Assembly: GCA_034638255.1 (NCBI GenBank) | Contig: JAWPGT010000124.1 | Coordinates: 1-48,415 of the forward strand | Length of the DNA stretch: 48,415 nt | From: Coprinus comatus | Taxonomy: Eukaryota; Basidiomycota; Agaricomycetes; Agaricales; Agaricaceae | Direction: 5' to 3' | Shown: in pieces, positions 34,106-45,398 of the stretch | Position numbering within the stretch: position 1 is the first letter of the stretch | Layout of the letters: the number at the start of each line of letters is the position of its first letter | Notes under the pieces: model-generated | Database searches by the model: none | What the model was told of the DNA's origin: nothing | Seen by the model: only the letters and a program-made list of their open reading frames with translations | Position numbers and translations under genes: made by a program

Positions 34106-35626
34106 TTAAACACCACCTGACCTCCACCATTTAACAATACCATCTTCATTACCACTAACAAAAGAACCCGAACTACCAATAGAAGGTAATTTAGGACACC
34201 AAGAAATAGCCCATACTTCTCCAGTTTCTTGTAATGTAGAAACTGAAGTACGAGAAGCTATATCCCATACTTTGATAGTTTTATCCGCAGATCTATAATG
34301 ATAAAAAATGAAGATTGTCAGAGAGAAAGAAAAAAAAAAGAGATTTTGACTTACCCAGAAAGAGCAAGTTTACCATCAGGTGAAATATCAACACTAAGTA
34401 CCCATGAAGTATGTCCTGTAAAAGAAGCAACTGTTCCACCAGGTGCGGTTCGTACATCATGTAAAACTAGTCTTCGATCTTCGGAAGCACTCATTAGAAC
34501 CTAATGAATAAATAAGATCAAAACAATATTTATATATATATATATATATAAGAAGAGGGATGGACGGTGAAGTGGAAATGGCGAGCGGAGAGAGAAGAGG
34601 ATGTGAGGTAATTTGGAGGGGGGGAGGGGGAGAGTTTATGTTGATATGCTTGTACTTACACTAGAATCGGCGGACCATGAAATTGATCGAACTGCCATTG
34701 CATGTGAAGTGAATGTTGTGGATAAAGCATTGGATTCGAGATCGAATACGAAGATTTGACCGGTTTCAGAAGCTAGTGCGATTTTACGACCATCTGGTGA
34801 CTTTGAAATAATAAATAAAACAAAGTTTAATTATTTTTTTTTGGTTTGCAGAGAGAAAAGAAGGGAAAAAAGAAAGAAAACATACATGACGACAAGACAT
34901 TCCAAATTTTGTACGACCTGAAGAAAGTGAAGATAGATGTTCGCCGAAATTGTTAGGATCTGCGGAATGGATTGTTATGTTTCCTGTTGCACTTGATGAA
35001 GCATATGTGTTTCCATTTGGATTCAAGGAAACGCTCCAAGCTGATTTAAAAAAAAAAAAAAAGATCAGTTCATTCGATTCGAAACAAATATAAGAGGGAG
35101 TATAAGAAGCCTGAAGGAGAGAGAAAGAGAAAAGAAAGAGGTTACTAACATGGTTCAACATCTTCCTCTCCAATTTTTGTATAACTCTCATAAGTAGCAA
35201 CAACTTGAGTAGATTCCAAATCGAATAACGAAGTTCTTCCTTCAAGACTATTAAAAACAGCGCGTTTTCCATCAGGAGATACAGATAAAGAGATGAGAGC
35301 GAGAGGATGATGAGGTAGAATTGATGTATTGGGTGGATATGGTTGACCTGTTGCACATGCCCATTGACGTATAGAACCATCAGCAGAGATAGATACTGCA
35401 TTATCAGTATTAGTCCATTCTACGCCCCATACAGCGTCGGAATGACCTGGAAGAGGGCAAATAAGTTTTCAGAGATTTGGTGTGTTGTTGAAACTGATGA
35501 TAGATATTTTACGTTCTGAAGACTCGTGTGAATTGACAAATACTAGACTCTTTTCTTTGAATTAGTTAAATTTGTTTTTTTTTGGTAGGAACCTAAAAGT
35601 CACAAAAAAGCTTGTTTACTAACCAT
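34106..35626 (-). CDS. SKI8: WD40 protein SKI8 (superkiller complex subunit)
   Basis: The WD40 beta-propeller subunit of the SKI complex feeds mRNA to the cytoplasmic exosome; Ski8 homologues also act in meiotic recombination. The ATG at 35626 is followed at once by an intron. Exon 2 gives SLVFVNSHESSER and leads into HSDAVWGVEWTNTDNAVS. Further WD units follow: SVSPDGKRAVFNSLEG, SWSVSLNPNGNTYASSS, AMAVRSISWSADSSVLMSAS and GHTSWVLSVDISPDGKLALS, then SGSADKTIKVWDIASRTSVS. The end is GIVKWWRSGG V. Introns lie near 35580, 35452-35513, 35042-35148, 34800-34887, 34501-34660 and 34293-34354. The length is about that of fungal Ski8. It is divergent from RPS12 with a 276-bp shared 5' region. Confidence 0.85.
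34530..34551. repeat. (TA)n microsatellite in a SKI8 intron
   Basis: Eleven TA dinucleotides in a row inside an intron of the minus-strand SKI8 gene. Confidence 0.9.
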
Positions 35627-35902
35627 TTCGTGTTTAACAAAAGTGTTAGTGCAAGACGCGTTTTATTTATGCGGGGGGAACCCTCAATCGGCGCACACAC
35701 TCCAATATGCGGATCTTGCCGAGCGGAGTATAAAAAAACGTTTGATATATGCTATGCAATTTTGAACCTTAATTCCTCACATCAACGAAAGCGGACGAAG
35801 ACATCACCCCCCCAAGGAATCTACCCTATCTAAAAAATCAACTGAAAAGTGGGTGAAAAAAAAAACTTGTGTTTTGTCGATGTTTCTGACAATGATGATA
35901 GG

Positions 35903-36407
35903 ATGTCTGACGCTGGAGATGACATTGCTATCGAGAACGGTGAGGCTGAGGTAACTACTGAGGTAACCACCGAAGCTCCCAAGGGAAAGCTCACTGTTGA
36001 GGAGGCTCTCCAAGTACGTATACAACTTCCATGATCCAAGTTTTTTCTGAGTTAACATTCGATTATAGCAAGTTTTGAAAAACGCCCTCGTCCATGATGG
36101 TCTCGCCCGTGGTCTCCGTGAGTGTGCCAAGGCTCTTGACAAGCGTCAAGCCCATCTTTGCGTCCTCGTCGAGACTTGCACTGAGGCTGAATACATCAAA
36201 CTCATTGAGGCTCTCTGCGCCGAACACAAGATCAACTTGATCAAGGTTGGAGATGCCAAGGTCCTTGGTACCTGGGCTGGTCTCTGCAAGATTGATCGTG
36301 AGGGTAACCCTCGCAAGGTCGTTGGATGCAGCTGTGTTGTTGTTAAGGATTATGGTGTTGAGTCTGAGGGTCTCCATGTCCTCCTCGACTACTTCAAGAA
36401 CCGTTAA
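35903..36407 (+). CDS. RPS12: 40S ribosomal protein S12
   Basis: Exons 35903-36013 and 36069-36407. The protein begins [20 protein letters not shown], an acidic extension usual for fungal eS12. The conserved eS12 core follows: [40 protein letters not shown] and [20 protein letters not shown]. It ends [14 protein letters not shown]. It is a component of the small subunit beak. Third codon positions are strongly C-biased, as expected for a highly expressed gene and unlike its neighbours. The start is the ATG after GATAG at 35900; an upstream ATG at 35880 is in another context and gives no family-like N-terminus. Confidence 0.95.
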
Positions 36408-36767
36408 GGTTAGTTTCTTTGGTTTTTGATTTTCTCCTAGTGCTGCATCTTCGGATGACAATACAGACTCCCTCTACTGAGATTTCTCTGTGAGGATACA
36501 AGTCTAACCGGAATCATTATATACTGTCTGATCTATTCAGTCTACGAATCAGTTTTGGATATTGTGCTGACTGTTTTTTGCCCCTAGCTTCCACTGTATT
36601 CGTACATTCGCTTGTACCTGTCTTTGTAGCATACCGCGATCTTGTTGTTTCAATTCAAAAAACATTCACTGTCAGAACTGAGTTGATAAATGAGACAACA
36701 TGTGTGATTCTGAGAAAGGTCATACTAGGATAAAACAACAAGAAATAACGAGTTCAAGGTTCAACAT

Positions 36768-37800
36768 TCAACGTCTTCTTGGAGGTGGAGAGCGTGAACG
36801 CGACCGTCTATCACCACGTCCGCCGCGGTTACCCCAACCCCCACCACCACGAGGAGGAGAGTCACGCCTTCGTGGGGGAGGCACACGCGAATCTCTATCT
36901 CTGTCTGCATCTCTATCACGTCCCGAGTCACCACCACGTCCACCGCGACCTCGAGGACCTCCAGGCGGTGGGTTCTTTGAGTCGCCACCTCGCCAATGGG
37001 ATCCACCTCCACGACCTGCACCCGAGCCAGGACCTCCCCATGCGACATCCGCCCTGCTGGGCCCGTTATTGGATTTCCAACCAGCTCCAGCTGCGGCTGC
37101 GGCTCCAGATCCCTTGATTGATAGTTCACGTTCGTTTGGCGCAGTGACATGTTTAGGCAGCAAGGCGGCTACCAGTAAATAATCTCCGGGTACAAATCGA
37201 AGTTCATCCAAAGTTCGTTCTGCTTTTTCACGTTCACTGGGTTCACGAGAATCACCATCTGTATCTTCAAGAAGACGAGGTGCTGTTATGTTTAAAGCAC
37301 CTGGTTCGCCTAAAATGTCACGAGAATAAACCATGCCTAAATCTTTTTGTGCGAAACGACCTTTGTTGCCTGGATCTGCGTAGACTGTACGGAATGAGAA
37401 TTTAGCGATTGGGTGACGATATTCGACTATTTGAGGGGCGGTGTTACGAAGGGTTGTTAAGACTTCACGAAGAGTAGCGTCTTTCCTATGTAGGTTTTTA
37501 AAAAAGGATAGAATTGAGTTTTTTTTTTCTTTCCGTTGGATTGGGTTGAAAAGAAGGGGAAATACCATGTAAAGATTTGTTGTTCATCTGTTGTTGGAAG
37601 TGCACCATCTTCAAATAATGAAAGTCGATGGAATGAACCGATTTTGACGAATGTTCGTATGAGAAAAGGTGCTGTCTGTATTAGGTAAATAAAAGACAAA
37701 ATCGTTTAGTAAATATGTATGCTGGTCTTTTTTAATAGTTGGTTACCTTGTCTCGAGAGATTGTAGGTGATGCAATGGGACTGGTAGAATCAACCTCCAT
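36768..37800 (-). CDS. SAP18: SAP18-family protein (Sin3-associated / ASAP complex) with Arg/Gly-rich tail
   Basis: Three exons, from MEVDSTSPIASPTISRDK (ATG at 37800). The SAP18 ubiquitin-like fold reads TAPFLIRTFVKIGSFHRLSL, LPTTDEQQIFTWKDATLREV, FSFRTVYADPGNKGRF and RFVPGDYLLVAALLP. SAP18 works in Sin3-HDAC repression and in splicing-associated ASAP/PSAP complexes. After the fold comes a long low-complexity tail rich in Gly, Arg, Asp and Pro (RGGRGGDSGRDRDADRDRD … RRSRSRSPPPRRR). The tail resembles SR/RGG regions and suits the splicing role; in animals such regions sit mostly in partner proteins (RNPS1, Acinus). It overlaps long plus-strand open frames that are shadows of the GC-rich tail. 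Confidence 0.85.
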
Positions 37801-38273
37801 GAGTGTTAAAAGTATTGGACGTAAAGTGATCTCATGACGAATTACTCACTGAACGACAATTACGTAAGCTCAGTTAAAAACTGTGAGAATAACTGTTTAT
37901 CTTTCAAACCGTTTTTTGCTTTTGCTTTTGGAAATTTAGAACGCCAGAGAAGAAGAAATATGGTCTCTGAGGGAGTATATCAAGTCTGACTTTAGGTGCT
38001 TATTCTGCGGTATTAGTAAGTTTACCGTTACTTTAAACCAGACTTTCCATTATTACGATGCTCTCTTCCGAGCACTTAGCACTTTTGTTTTGGTATAGAA
38101 TTTACTATTCAATTAAGAAACTCGGAACTGGAAAATTGCAGACACAATTGGGACATTCGTTGTGGATAACCCCCCGCTTCCCCAGATCAGTCAACCGTTG
38201 ACATCATCAACACCCCTGTAAGGACATTCCAATCACCGGTCTCCCATTTAGCCGCCTAAACCCTTGTGAAATA

Positions 38274-38316
<43 letters not shown>

Positions 38317-38421
38317 GGCTTCAGCGCTCAGCCTCAGAGCCTCTGCTTAACACTTACTCTTTGCTTCAAAACTCAGTGTTCAATCTTGGTTTACTTCAAA
38401 CTACCCTACTAGTGGATCATT
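37801..38421. promoter_or_regulatory. shared upstream region of SAP18 (minus) and Nudix gene (plus)
   Basis: The 620-bp divergent intergenic region. It contains a putative 5'-UTR intron of the Nudix gene (38218-38317), whose end is a CT microsatellite. Confidence 0.5.
38275..38315. repeat. (CT)~20 microsatellite
   Basis: About 40 bp of pure CT ending CTCCAG. On the plus strand it forms a polypyrimidine tract directly before an AG, about 105 bp upstream of the Nudix ATG. Confidence 0.95.
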
Positions 38422-40204
38422 ATGACGAAGAATAACGCGCCAAAACCACATAATTTACTCAAATTTCATAGACCAAATGACTTTGATTCTTCTTCTTCTT
38501 CTACTTCTTCAAGTACTCCACATAGGAATCGGTTTAATATTGAAAGATCATCTCGTATGCCGAATTTGACACCAGAATCCAAACAGTACGTTTTCTCCCA
38601 AGTTCAATTCTCTACTATCCCCCTCCCAAACCAACACCAACACATTTTTTTCTCATATACATAACTTTTCCTTTCTACTTTGCTATCGTCCCTTCTATAT
38701 AGATGTCTTTATAGACTATCATCTTATCAAGCACCAAAATTATCATTTAAAATTCCAAGATCGAGATGTGCTGCAGTTTTGGTAGCTTTGTTTGTTGGAA
38801 GACATGGGGATTTGTATGTGTTACTCAGTCGGTATGTGTGTTTTTTTCCCTATTCATTTCATACTACTTCTCATTACTCATTACTTATTACTTATACTTA
38901 CGTGTGTGTGCAATGGAATGGAATGCGAATGTGTATATTCATTCCTATGTTTAGACGGTCGGCTACCTTAAGAACGTATGCAGGTGATACTTCGTTACCT
39001 GGTGGTAAAGTTGATAAAGAGGATAGAAGTATTGAAGATACTGCTGTATGTCTTTCTTTCTTTTCTTTTTTTTACCCAGTCCCTTTTCGATCTTCTCAGA
39101 TATTTTATTTTACTTACTTACATATATTTTTATTTCTGTCTTTTCATTGGGTATAGCGAAGAGAAGCTTTTGAAGAAGTAGGTGTAACGTTCAACGTATA
39201 TCCTCAAAAATGATAAACTTGTTTATTTCGTCTTTTTTTAGATTGGATTGCCCAAGGACCGAAGAAAAGTTCCACTACTATGTATTCTTGAACCTGTTCT
39301 TGCTGCAGAGTTAATAGTCACACCGTACGTACTCCCACTTTCCCAGAAAACTGAAACCAACCAAAACCTACTCATAACTCTCTTTCTTAATCATCAGTGT
39401 CGTTGTTCTAATACTAGATAACACTCTCCGAGTAAGTCATTCTCCAACATACATATATAGGCTAAATATATTATATTCATAAACAACCATTTTCATTAAC
39501 CCTAAAAACCCCTCCAACAACAACAATTAAATCCAACCCAGCCAATCTTAAACAAAACCGAAGTCTCATCCTTATTCTCACATCCACTTTCATCATTCTT
39601 ATCATCAACATCACCTTTTCAATCTTCAGAACCTGAAACTTTAGAAGTAACTTATCATACTTCGTTTGAATTTGAATGGAGTGGACCTCATGGAAATCGA
39701 TATCCTTTTAAAGTTCATCAATTTTTAACTGGGAGGGAAGCTGGTGGGATTAAACCGATATTTGGATTAACTGCGTACGTTTGTTTTGTTTTGTTCTGTG
39801 TAACCCGATTCCAATTTTTATTTATTCCATTTTATTTTTATAGTGGAATGATGATCAGAGTAGCGACAATCGGATACGGTCATGAACCCGATTTTCAAGT
39901 ATTCACACCAGAAACACCACCTTTAGAACAAAGAATTTCATGGGCTTTATTGAATAGACCTATATTCAGAAGAGCTTGTGAAAAGGAAGGGTTGGATTTG
40001 AATGGGATTATGAAGGTTTGTGGAGTTATGAAGGAAGAGTTTGATGTGATGAGGAAGGAACAGGATAAAGGTGAGGGTTTGGTGGATTTAGATGGAAATG
40101 AAGGTAGTGGTAGTGGTGTGAGTGGGATGGTGAAGAAGAAGGAGAGAGGGGAAGTCGAGAGGAGGAGGAAAGGGTGGGTTAGATTGTGGAGGAGTAAACT
40201 ATGA
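38422..40204 (+). CDS. Nudix hydrolase, CoA/nucleotide pyrophosphatase type (Pcd1/NUDT7-8-like)
   Basis: Eight exons: 38422-38585, 38703-38831, 38955-39045, 39157-39177, 39242-39324, 39398-39431, 39542-39774 and 39844-40204. The Nudix box GX5EX7REUXEEXGU reads GGKVDKEDRSIEDTARREAF then EEIGLP, with the REAFEE part coded by a 21-nt exon. The upstream RCAAVLVALFVGRHGDLYVL and downstream VPLLCILEPVLAAELIVTP fit the CoA diphosphatase family, which in yeast is peroxisomal. The C-terminus is charged and does not end in a clear PTS1. The N-terminus has a Ser-rich stretch. The ATG at 38422 is the first after the putative 5'-UTR intron. Confidence 0.85.
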
Positions 40205-41127
40205 TGATACATTCTACATTCTTTGTGCGCAATGTTTATTTTTTTTATCATGTTATTGATTTTTTTTTTTTTGTATTTCAGTTCTGAAAAACGGGGGACT
40301 TCTTTCTCAGAAATGATGAGATGATATCTTGGTCGAGAAAGTGACAGATGATGGAACTGTGAACAGAATCATTTGTGGCACCTTCTAGTGTACACGACTT
40401 TCTGGTATATATAAAAAACCCAGATAATAGTGCCGAACGTGTAGTTGACCTATTTCATTCTCATACTACTAACACGGAGGAGAATGTATTCCGTACATCA
40501 CAGTACAAATCTAGGTGTTGTGTCACTTTCGAACTTTCTTTGTTTTGTTACGACCAACACTGACAACTGATGCGTGTAGTAAGTAAGCCTCATGCTTACC
40601 CTCCTTTATTATGATTCAAACTGATTGTGACCCTGTGTGTAAGAAGGTTTCATGTGCTTTAAAGCGCTTACACCTCAGATACCTCTGATTTATCTGTTTG
40701 CAGTCTAAGGTGTCAACAAAGATGTACGGGTTTAAGCGGAACACATGTCAGTTATATAAATACTCTCTTCTCCGTTGTAATTAATCAAGCAACTAACGGA
40801 ATCAAGTCGCCAATGATGCTACCCATCATATAACACCAACTTCATCTGGGTTCCCTTTGATGATTGTACAAATGAGGTAGTAGCTTCCTACCCTAAAAAA
40901 AAAACAGCCGCACCACATAAAACGATGTCGAATGACATGTTCTAAACTCCTGGAGCACTCTTTCCTTACCTATTACTATGGTATTTCCTACCCCGACTGC
41001 CAATCTCATTCAAACACTCTTTCAATTGGTGGCAACGAAAGTACGTCAATTTAATATCACGGCGCCCGGCTCTTTAATAGTTGCTAAACCAGTAAATAGT
41101 ACACATATGGTTAGCCCCGCATGTTGA
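40205..41127. other. intergenic, nothing recognised
   Basis: This is the 3' flank of the Nudix gene and the promoter side of the 7-TM gene. A 62-codon open frame at 40375-40563 has no family resemblance. An alternative ATG with a short frame at 40978 does not splice in phase to the next exon. Confidence 0.4.
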
Positions 41128-42998
41128 ATGGTTTATGAGGGGACTTATAGCCTGATGTTGTTCGTTCCAGTTGCTATAGAGGCTTTGATGGCGTGGGATG
41201 TACTGATTACTCTGGAAGAAGAGGTTCGTTTTACAAAGTTATCTCTTCTTTTCTTTGTGTGTCGAGCCCGTGAATCTGAATCTCAGGTCAAATATGTATG
41301 GAGTTCACGATTGACACGGGGAAGAGTCCTGTATCTTGTTGTAAGTTTAATTTCCCATCATCGAATTGATTTGAACAGTGCACTCAGTGAAGCGTTGGTG
41401 TGTAGAATCGCTATGTTCCCATGATACTCTTCATTGTCGATATCTGGTGTAAGTGTATTGAATCTCTTGTATCCGTTCGGTTACTTACAATAGATATCAT
41501 ATCCAAAGTCCAACTTGCCCATCAACCTAGTATTTCGGTAAGTAGTAGCTCAATATCACTACTACCTTCAAATTCATCATCAAAATATCTATTCAACCAT
41601 GTAGTTGTGGGTTAAACTATCATTACTTTTCAGACCCACCACCTAAAACCAGGTACTACACGATCAATTATAGATGTCGAAACCTTTGGATAGTACCTAC
41701 ACTCCTTGGAATAGTAGTATTCTCTACCATTGAATGTTCGTTATCATTTTAAATCGACTAGGAAGGCCCATTCTGATAAGATTCTTTGGTCTTCTAACAG
41801 ATACCTTGATGTTAAGAGTACACGCTCTTTATCATTCGAAACTACTACTTGCCTTACTTACAACATTGTGTGTGGTGAGTGCGGCATTGTCCAATGATTC
41901 CTGGTTTTGATTGATTGATTCTCTTTCCCATTTTTTGTTCGTTTACATCCTGTGCGTTGCTGAAAACTAGATGTCCACTGGTGCCATGTCAGCTGTGACA
42001 CTTTGGTGGTTCTTTCATGATTTAATATGTATGTCAAAGTCTACTTAATGAACTAAAGCGCTACATGTTCATGTTACAACGTATACTTATGGAATAGGGC
42101 TGCCACCTGGATTAATGCCTTTACATGGTTGTGTTCCTACATGTGCAGGGCCTTCCTGTTCGACACTTTCCATTGTTTTCTGGGTACCATTTTTTGTTTT
42201 TGAAATGGGTGAGTTTCTTAGTTCTTTCTTCCTTTTTAACCAAACTCAACAACAGATGTTTTCAATAGTCGTTTTTGCATTAATTGCGTGGCATTCATGG
42301 CGTAATAGCCGAGGATCGCATCAAGTTCATTCAAGACTTAGAGATATTGTTTATCGTGATGGTAAGTACCGAAAGGTCCATGCTACATGCTACGCTATTC
42401 CACAATACTAAAGGAATTGAACGTCTTTTTAGGAATATTGTATTATTTAGTCATGTCAGGTGAGATTTACTTTAACTTCACTACAGTTTTCCAGTATCTA
42501 ATGATCATTATTATTTCCATGATAGCCGTATCAATACTCAACTTGATGATTTGGATCTTTGCTCCACCCGCTCTGTACTATCTGGCTGCAAGGTCTGTGA
42601 ATGAATATTCGTACTTTTCCACATAAATCATCACCATAACTAATGCGTATACCCCACATTGATTAGTCTTATGCGAGGGTTGCAGTCGATTTTTTGCTCT
42701 AGGTATGAATTACTGTGTTTATTAAACAGATTACGAGTACCTGACGCATTAAAAAAAATGCAGGTTGATGTTGAACCTTTGGAATACAGTCGAAGAGTGG
42801 AAAGAAACGAGACCTTCTCATAATGTTGAATCCTCAAGCTTCGGCACTCGTGTTCCAAATCAGGTTTTCTCAAGAGATGAAACAGCTGTCAATAATAGCA
42901 CTGATGCTAATGCTATTAGGATGGAGGTGATTGTATCTGTTTCTCATGAGACAGAAACTTCGCCGGCACCAGAGCCGGAGTGGTACCATGCATGTTAG
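41128..42998 (+). CDS. 7-TM-like DUF6533-family membrane protein (agaric)
   Basis: Many small exons. The first, MVYEGTYSLMLFVPVAIEAL then MAWDVLITLEEE, joins VKYVWSSRLTRGRVLYLV and NRYVPMILFIVDIW. This is the DUF6533 signature of a first helix followed by 'LxEEVxYVW…NRY'. Later exons give TLMLRVHALYHSKLLLALLT, MSTGAMSAVTLWWFFHDL, a Cys-containing loop, a helix SIVFWVPFFVFEM, MFSIVVFALIAWHSWRNSR, the RDGILYYLVMS loop and SILNLMIWIFAPPALYYLAA. A soluble tail ends at TAG 42996-42998. The family is greatly expanded in mushrooms and its function is unknown. The exon around 41490-41600 and the next join are the least certain. Confidence 0.7.
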
Positions 42999-43750
42999 AA
43001 GTTTAAGTTTGTAGTGAACTGCATGGTGTACTAGTAGAAGCGTTAGTGATAAATAGGTACTATTAGTTTATTTAACTGGGGCCTTAGATTAGTGAATTAT
43101 TAGCGTTGCTTTTTCACCAATGACAACGAAAGTAAAGTAACGGGATATATTTAATGTCGAAGTCAGATGCTTCATTCAGGGTTTTGAGCTATTACACTAG
43201 AAGACATATCTAACTGCAAACTGCGTAAAAAACGCTCCAGTTTCCACAGTTTAGCTTCAACAATTCTTTTCCTGTGGAATTAGGTTTGATTCTTGAGGTG
43301 ATAGTGCGGCCTCTCCTTCAAGCTTCAAGCCCACTCAACTACACTTCAGGAAACCGATAAGAAATGCTATAACTAGGACGCATGTACCAAGCTCGCTCAT
43401 AGCTGCAAAGCACTATCCAGATAATTCAGCTCATCTTGTCTCCAATTGAAATACTGAAAAATTATCCATGATTTATGTTCATTAAACCATGTCGGGCGTT
43501 TAAATTGTGCTATGAGTTATCGTTGATAAATCGCAGCCGAAGATGGCCACTAGACTATTATTAATGGCATTGACGTCGTGTGTAAACTCACAGCCCAACG
43601 TGTATGCCGTCACTCTGGGAAGTATCATACCAGAAGAAAACTACAAAAGCCAAGAAAAATCGACTAAAGCAAGTGTTCAAAAAGCCCACTTCAAAGCTTT
43701 TTAAACTGGGACATTGACCAGTGTACATCCCTCCGGCGTCTAGCGCTACA
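42999..43750. other. intergenic, nothing recognised
   Basis: This is the 3' flank of the 7-TM gene and upstream region of a small secreted protein gene. No motif stands out. Confidence 0.4.
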
Positions 43751-44128
43751 ATGGTACTTTACTCTTACATCACCTACCTCTTTGCCATTGTCCTAGGACT
43801 TGCGGTATTTCCTTTCATCCTCGTTACCGCGGCGCCAATCCCCTCCCCTGCACCACAAGCTCAAGGACTTAGCTTGGACTTTGTCCTCCCAGACATCGGG
43901 TTGTCAAGCCGTCAATTTATTAAGGCCAACCTACCAGCCATAGTTCCCCTATTAGGACTGGGACCGCAAAATCATCAAGTTGCGTCCTCAGGTGGTACTT
44001 CGAAAGCGGTTCGTGCCCTCTTGGGCCTGGACCCGAAGGGACTACAACGTCGTCAACTCGATAAATTCACTTTCATCTCCGCATTGTTGACTGATGTTGG
44101 CTTAGTAGCTCCTGCAGGAGATGACTAG
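43751..44128 (+). CDS. small secreted protein (125 aa, Pro-Ala-Pro-Gln motif)
   Basis: A single exon. An N-terminal hydrophobic signal, MVLYSYITYLFAIVLGLAVF, ends near ILVTAAPIPS and is followed by PAPQAQGLSLDFVLPDIGL. The mature part is short, lacks Cys, and contains LGLGPQ, LLGLDPK and a dibasic LQRRQLDK that could be a Kex2 site. I do not recognise the family. The ATG at 43751 gives the signal peptide; the frame is open a little further upstream without another ATG. It shares the post-signal 'PxPAPQ' style with the 55-aa gene at 44999. Confidence 0.6.
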   Translation: MVLYSYITYLFAIVLGLAVFPFILVTAAPIPSPAPQAQGLSLDFVLPDIGLSSRQFIKANLPAIVPLLGLGPQNHQVASSGGTSKAVRALLGLDPKGLQRRQLDKFTFISALLTDVGLVAPAGDD

Positions 44129-44909
44129 GTCAGTTTACAATATCTTCTCTTGGCATGGCATGTCTAACCTTGGTAGGAGCGTCAGCTTCTCCCCTTCAGA
44201 AACAAACTTGTTTGTGTTATTGAATTTGTGTATTTCCTACTAGTACTTGGTAGAATATTCTTTGGACATTTTATTTTGCTTTTTTTTTTAGAACAGTTTC
44301 AATAACTTTCTAGTACCCCTCCCCCTTCTCTGTTCGAAAACACATTTTTGTACATAAGTTGTGTAGCTTATCTGTGCACTATTCACTTTACCCAACTTCC
44401 AGAATGTATATTTTTATTTAATTGAACATAGAACACACTAAAATGTTGCTGGTCACTTCTGACAGACGCCTTAGTACATACTACTAGTCAATGCTAGACA
44501 ACTGGTATTGACTATTGACAAGGTGACAAGGCGAACATCATTGTAATTGGGCGTGTACCATACAGATAAGCAGCAATGATAAGCAATGGGGGCAATGCTG
44601 GTCGTTTTCTGAAGTAAGAAGTCCTAGTATATGCGGCCCAGAATGGTATTGCATATCTACAGGAAAATTTCAGATTGCTTCCCATTGCTGATGCCTGAGG
44701 TTCTAGCTAGGTGCTATTTAGGTACACCAGAATTGGTGCGGAATTAGTACCAATATACGTCATTCAAGCCCAAGCAGACTATTTTTGCGATATAGCCTAC
44801 CAGAAAGAGAAAAAAGGAAGAAATTCAATACATACCTGGACACCTGCAATGACAGAAAACATGGTTCATGAATGTTGAATTAATCTAAGGAACTGAGGGT
44901 TGAAAAGCA

Positions 44910-44918
44910 TATAAAAGC
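44910..44918 (+). promoter_or_regulatory. TATA box
   Basis: ATATAAAAG about 85 bp upstream of the ATG at 44999, with no competing gene nearby. Confidence 0.55.
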
Positions 44919-44998
44919 ACAACCTAAGATGTATCTTAGAATTCAGCAACAGAGTCATCTCTTTCTCGAGTCATCAACTCCTACACACAATCTCAATC

Positions 44999-45166
44999 AT
45001 GAAGTTCATCGTATTCGCTTCCGCAGTCACCTTGTTGATGGGTGTTTTCGTACAAGCCAATCCCGCTCCCGCTCCTCAAGTGGACATAGCAGGATTGCTC
45101 AGTAGTTTGCTTGGTGGTGGTGGAGGCGCCTCTGATTCTGATGCTCAGGACGAGGCCACCAGGTAG
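44999..45166 (+). CDS. very small secreted protein (55 aa)
   Basis: The frame MKFIVFASAVTLLMGVFVQA, NPAPAPQVDIAGLLSSLLGG, then GGGASDSDAQDEATR-stop. The first ~19 residues are a textbook signal peptide. The NPAPAP stretch suits trimming by Ste13-like dipeptidyl peptidase. The mature part has an amphipathic IAGLLSSLL, a Gly5 hinge and an acidic end. A TATA box sits at 44910. Kozak-like CAATCATGA surrounds the ATG. It has no Cys and no known family. It is short enough to be missed by usual length cut-offs. The stop coincides with a possible donor (AG|GTAGAA), so a downstream exon cannot be ruled out. Confidence 0.6.
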   Translation: MKFIVFASAVTLLMGVFVQANPAPAPQVDIAGLLSSLLGGGGGASDSDAQDEATR

Positions 45167-45398
45167 AAGTAGAGAACGCATTTTCGAATATGGTGAGTAA
45201 ACCTAGTGAATTCCTTTTCGTCCAGCATGAAACTTATTTTCCCCCCTTTAACAGGGCTAATCACACTAGAAGGAGTTTTTTGTACGAGTTGAAACGTTGA
45301 TGTTTGAAAGAATAGTGAAATGGTCATTTTCTATTTGATCTGTCGATGTGTGAAGTTTTGAATATTCAATTTGAAAAGACAAATACAACAATGTGCAT

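Noticed and set aside
36700..37182. Plus-strand Arg/Pro-rich proteins opposite SAP18
   Set aside because: They are antisense shadows of the GC-rich RGG tail; the minus-strand SAP18 frame has the conserved domain.
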